From assembly GCA_963924555.1 (NCBI GenBank), contig OZ004584.1, positions 8,997,753-9,061,752 of the forward strand: a DNA stretch of 64,000 nt, written 5' to 3'. A program made the translations under genes and the position numbers. The notes beneath the pieces were generated by a model. That model made no database searches and had not been told where the DNA came from. It saw only the letters and a program-made list of their open reading frames with translations. Source of the stretch: Crambe crambe (Eukaryota > Porifera > Demospongiae > Poecilosclerida > Crambeidae). Positions 61,068 through 64,000 of this stretch are shown piece after piece (within the stretch, counting starts at the first letter, position 1; the number at the start of each line of letters is the position of its first letter).

Positions 61068-64000
61068 GCTAGGGGCATGGAGAAGGATCCCTCACCATCC
61101 CTCATATATATAATATGATCCCTTATATTCATATACTTGAGTGTTTTATCCCTCAAATTCGCAAATTTGAGTCTTTTTTCCCCTTATGGTCATATACTTG
61201 GAGGATTTTACCCTTAAGTCAACCTCAACTTCATGGATAAATCTTATCTCGATTTAGGGGTAAAATATCCATGAGGTTAGGTTTCTTTAACCTGGGTTGA
61301 GGTTTCCAGAGGTAAAATAGCCATGAGGTTATGTATTGTTAACCTGGGTTGAGGTTTCCAGAGGTAAAATAGCCATGAGGTTATGTCCTGTTAACCTGGG
61401 TTGAGGTTTCCAGAGGTAAAATAGCCATGAGGTTATGTCTTGTTAACCTGGGTTGAGGTTTCCAGAGGTAAAATAGCCATGAGGTTATGTCCTGTTAACC
61501 TGGGTTGAGGTTTCCAGAGGTAAAATAGCCATGAGGTTATGTCTTGTTAACCTGGGTTGAGGTTTCCAGAGGTAAAATAGCCATGAGGTTATCCAACGTT
61601 AACCTGGGTTGAGGTTTTCAGAGGTAAAATAGCCATGAGGTTTTGTTTCGTTAACAGGGGTTGAGGTAAAGTATCCATGAGGTTAGTTAAGTATTTATGA
61701 AGTCCCTCAAGTCACGGTAATGCACAGTAGATGTCCCTCAAGTCTATTCCTACACTTTGAAGTATTACCAAGTACACTTAAGTCCCTCAAGTATAGATAA
61801 AGACATTCAAAGTCCCTCAAGGCCAGATAGAGATTACGGAAGTCCCTCAAGTCATGGTAATGCACAGTAGATGTCCCTCAAGTCTATTCCTACACTTTGA
61901 AGTATTACGAAGTACACTTAAGTCCCTCAAGTCCATGCATCCGTAGCGCAGGCTGAAGGGGAAGTGCACGCCGTAGCCAGCCATATGACACACTCAGTAG
62001 ATGTCCACCAGTCAACCTACCAACAGGCCGGCAACACTGAAAAGACTGTCGAAACGTAAGTCATTTACAGTCTGCACACACACTAGTTCAACTCACGTTG
62101 TACCATTCAGATACAAGAAGTTGTGGCCACGCCTTCCCAAAGCACATCAAACTCCACCCCCAGCAAAAAAGAGACGACTCTATTCCGAAGAAGAATACTC
62201 AATCCTAAAGAGATATTTCGACATTGGCGGAGAGAGGTCTAAAGTGGCAAAACTTTCTGAGTGTGCAGATTTCCTTAGAGAGTACCAGAGAGATATGCAG
62301 TTTGAGGGGAAGGACACAGGACAAGATCAAAAACATGATAAAGCAGAGCAAGTGACAGCAAACCAACAGTTCTTTTTATTTAAAATGTAATCAATCATTC
62401 TCACAAAAAACAGTACTAATGTAATCAATCATTCTCACAATTTCTTTCTATTTCTAATCAAGTCTCACAATTCAAATTTTTCCTCTAGAAATTTAGATAC
62501 TTTTTGCTGGACATCCCTCCTAGCTATACACTTATCTTTCCCTCCCGGCTTGCACGTCTCGGTGAATATCCTTCATGGATCCTTCCTGGATATTCTGGGA
62601 CTTTGAAATTTCAGATACTTCTAGGAGGACAATTGGTGGCCCCCATGGATTCTGAGAGGACAATTGGTGACCCCCATGGATTCTGGGAGGACAATTGGTG
62701 ACCCCCATGGGCCAGATATATCATCCCTCCTAGCTATGACCTTACCTTTCCCTCCTGGCTTGCACATCTCAGTGAATATCCTTCATGGTTTCGTATTCGA
62801 TCCTTCCTGGATATTCTGGGACTTTGAAATTTCAGCTCCTTCTTGGAGGATCCAGAGGTAAAATAGCCATGAGGTTATGTCTTGTTAACCTGGGTTGAGG
62901 TTTCCAGAGGTAAAATAGCCATGAAGTTATCCATCGTTAACTTGGGTTGAGGTTTCCAGAGGTAAAATAGCCATGAGGTTATGTCTTGTTAACCTGGGTT
63001 GAGGTTTCCAGAGGTAAAATAGCCATGAGGTTATCCAACGTTAACCTGGGTTGAGGTTTCCAGAGGTAAAATAGCCATGAGGTTATGTCTTGTTAATCTG
63101 GGTTGAGGTTTCCAGAGGTAAAATAGCCATGAGGTTATGTCTTGTTAACCTGGGTTGAAGTTTCCAGAGGTAAAATAGCCATGAGGTTATGTCTTGTTAA
63201 TCTGGGTTGAGGTTTCCAGAGGTAAAATAGCCATGAGGTTATCCAATGTTAACCTGGGTTGAGGTTTCCAGAGGTAAAATAGCCATGAGGTTATGTCTTG
63301 TTAACCTGGGTTGAGGTTTCCAGAGGTAAAATAGCCATGAGGTTATCCAACGTTAACCTGGGTTGAGGTTTCCAGAGGTAAAATAGCCATGAGGTTATGT
63401 CTTGTTAACCTGGGTTGAGGTAAAATAGCCATGAGGTTATCCAACGTTAACCTGGGTTGAGGTTTCCAGAGGTAAAATAGCCATGAGGTTATGTCTTGTT
63501 AATCTGGGTTGAGGTTTCCAGAGGTAAAATAGCCATGAGGTTATCCAATGTTAACCTGGGTTGAGGTTTCCAGAGGTAAAATAGCCATGAGGTTATGTCT
63601 TGTTAACCTGGGTTGAGGTTTCCAGAGGTAAAATAGCCATGAGGTTATCCAACGTTAACCTGGGTTGAGGTTTCCAGAGGTAAAATAGCCATGAGGTTAT
63701 GTCTTGTTAACCTGGGTTGAGGTAAAATAGCCATGAGGTTATCCAACGTTAACCTGGGTTGAGGTTATCAGAGGTAAAATAGCCATGAGGTTATGTCTTG
63801 TTAACCTGGGTTGAGGTTTTCAGAGGTAAAATAGCCATGAGGTTTTGTTTCGTTAACAGGGGTTGAGGTAAAGTATCCATGAGGTTAGTTAAGTATTTAT
63901 GAAGTCCCTCAAGTCATGGTAATGCACAGTAGATGTCCCTCAAGTCTATTCCTACATTTGGAAGTATTACCAAGTACACTTAAGTCCCTCAAGTCCATGC
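61068..64000. repeat. Large direct repeat, copy 2 (runs to window end)
   Basis: Same content and order as 52273-55205: leader, 52-bp array, SANT-like gene, GGACAATTGG unit, second 52-bp array, CCCTCAAG block. The window ends inside the match, so the true length may be greater. Confidence 0.9.
61985..62390 (+). CDS. SANT/Myb-like small protein, copy 2
   Basis: Exons 61985-62055 and 62111-62390, same intron and same 116-residue product as at 53190-53595. The frame is preserved in both copies; since the flanking satellites look identical too, this reflects recent duplication and not selection on the protein. Confidence 0.5.

Noticed and set aside
52273..64000. LTR retrotransposon with 2.9-kb LTRs
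   Set aside because: The interval holds only satellites, no gag/pol frame, no TG...CA ends, no primer-binding site; a macrosatellite or segmental duplication explains it better.

Overview
The window reads as metazoan nuclear DNA with very compact, intron-dense genes: introns of about 50-120 bp with GT-AG (two probable GC-AG) ends, head-to-head starts separated by 60-250 bp, and even 3' ends that overlap. The gene set (GRB7/10/14-type adaptor, Ral GTPases, ORP, ACMSD, PGAP3, DDX23, CFAP210, SOAT, GAPR-1) together with gene density and exon style fits a demosponge such as Amphimedon; that taxonomic call is inference.

Bases 1-27,900 form the gene block. In order: LANCL (-, 3' end cut by the window edge), a SAM/RA/PH/SH2 adaptor (+), Ral-like GTPase copy 1 (-), a short oxysterol-binding-related protein with a FFAT motif (-), an unrecognised C-terminal gene fragment (+), Ral-like copy 2 (-), GTPBP10-type Obg GTPase (+), ACMSD (-), SOAT-like acyltransferase A (-), CFAP210/CCDC173 (+), DDX23/PRP28 (-), PGAP3 (+), GLIPR2/GAPR-1 (-) and SOAT-like acyltransferase B (-). 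Exon coordinates were rebuilt by hand; where a full exon set is listed, the coding lengths sum to a whole number of codons. The genes are unrelated housekeeping, signalling, lipid, cilium and splicing functions, not an operon; shared features are several divergent promoters and two dispersed paralogous pairs (Ral, SOAT).

Bases 27,900-43,600 are dominated by inverted-repeat DNA: two MULE-like MITEs with 9-bp target duplications, a roughly 6.6-kb foldback-like structure with hairpin ends and nested palindromes, a 1.56-kb palindromic element with an ATAG target duplication, an intronless unknown gene with a possible PD-(D/E)XK signature, and a truncated hAT/ZMYM-type transposase.

Bases 43,600-64,000 are satellite and minisatellite DNA: arrays with units of about 145, 12, 10, 20, 52, 245, 30, 52 (unrelated sequence) and 220 bp, many carrying AGGTTA/TAACCT words, with a (GGGCTA) telomere-like patch. 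A segment of 2,933 bp recurs, apparently unchanged, 8,795 bp downstream and continues past the window end; each copy holds a two-exon gene with a SANT/Myb-like stretch. This end looks subtelomeric or like a macrosatellite. No rRNA, tRNA or CRISPR array was recognised.
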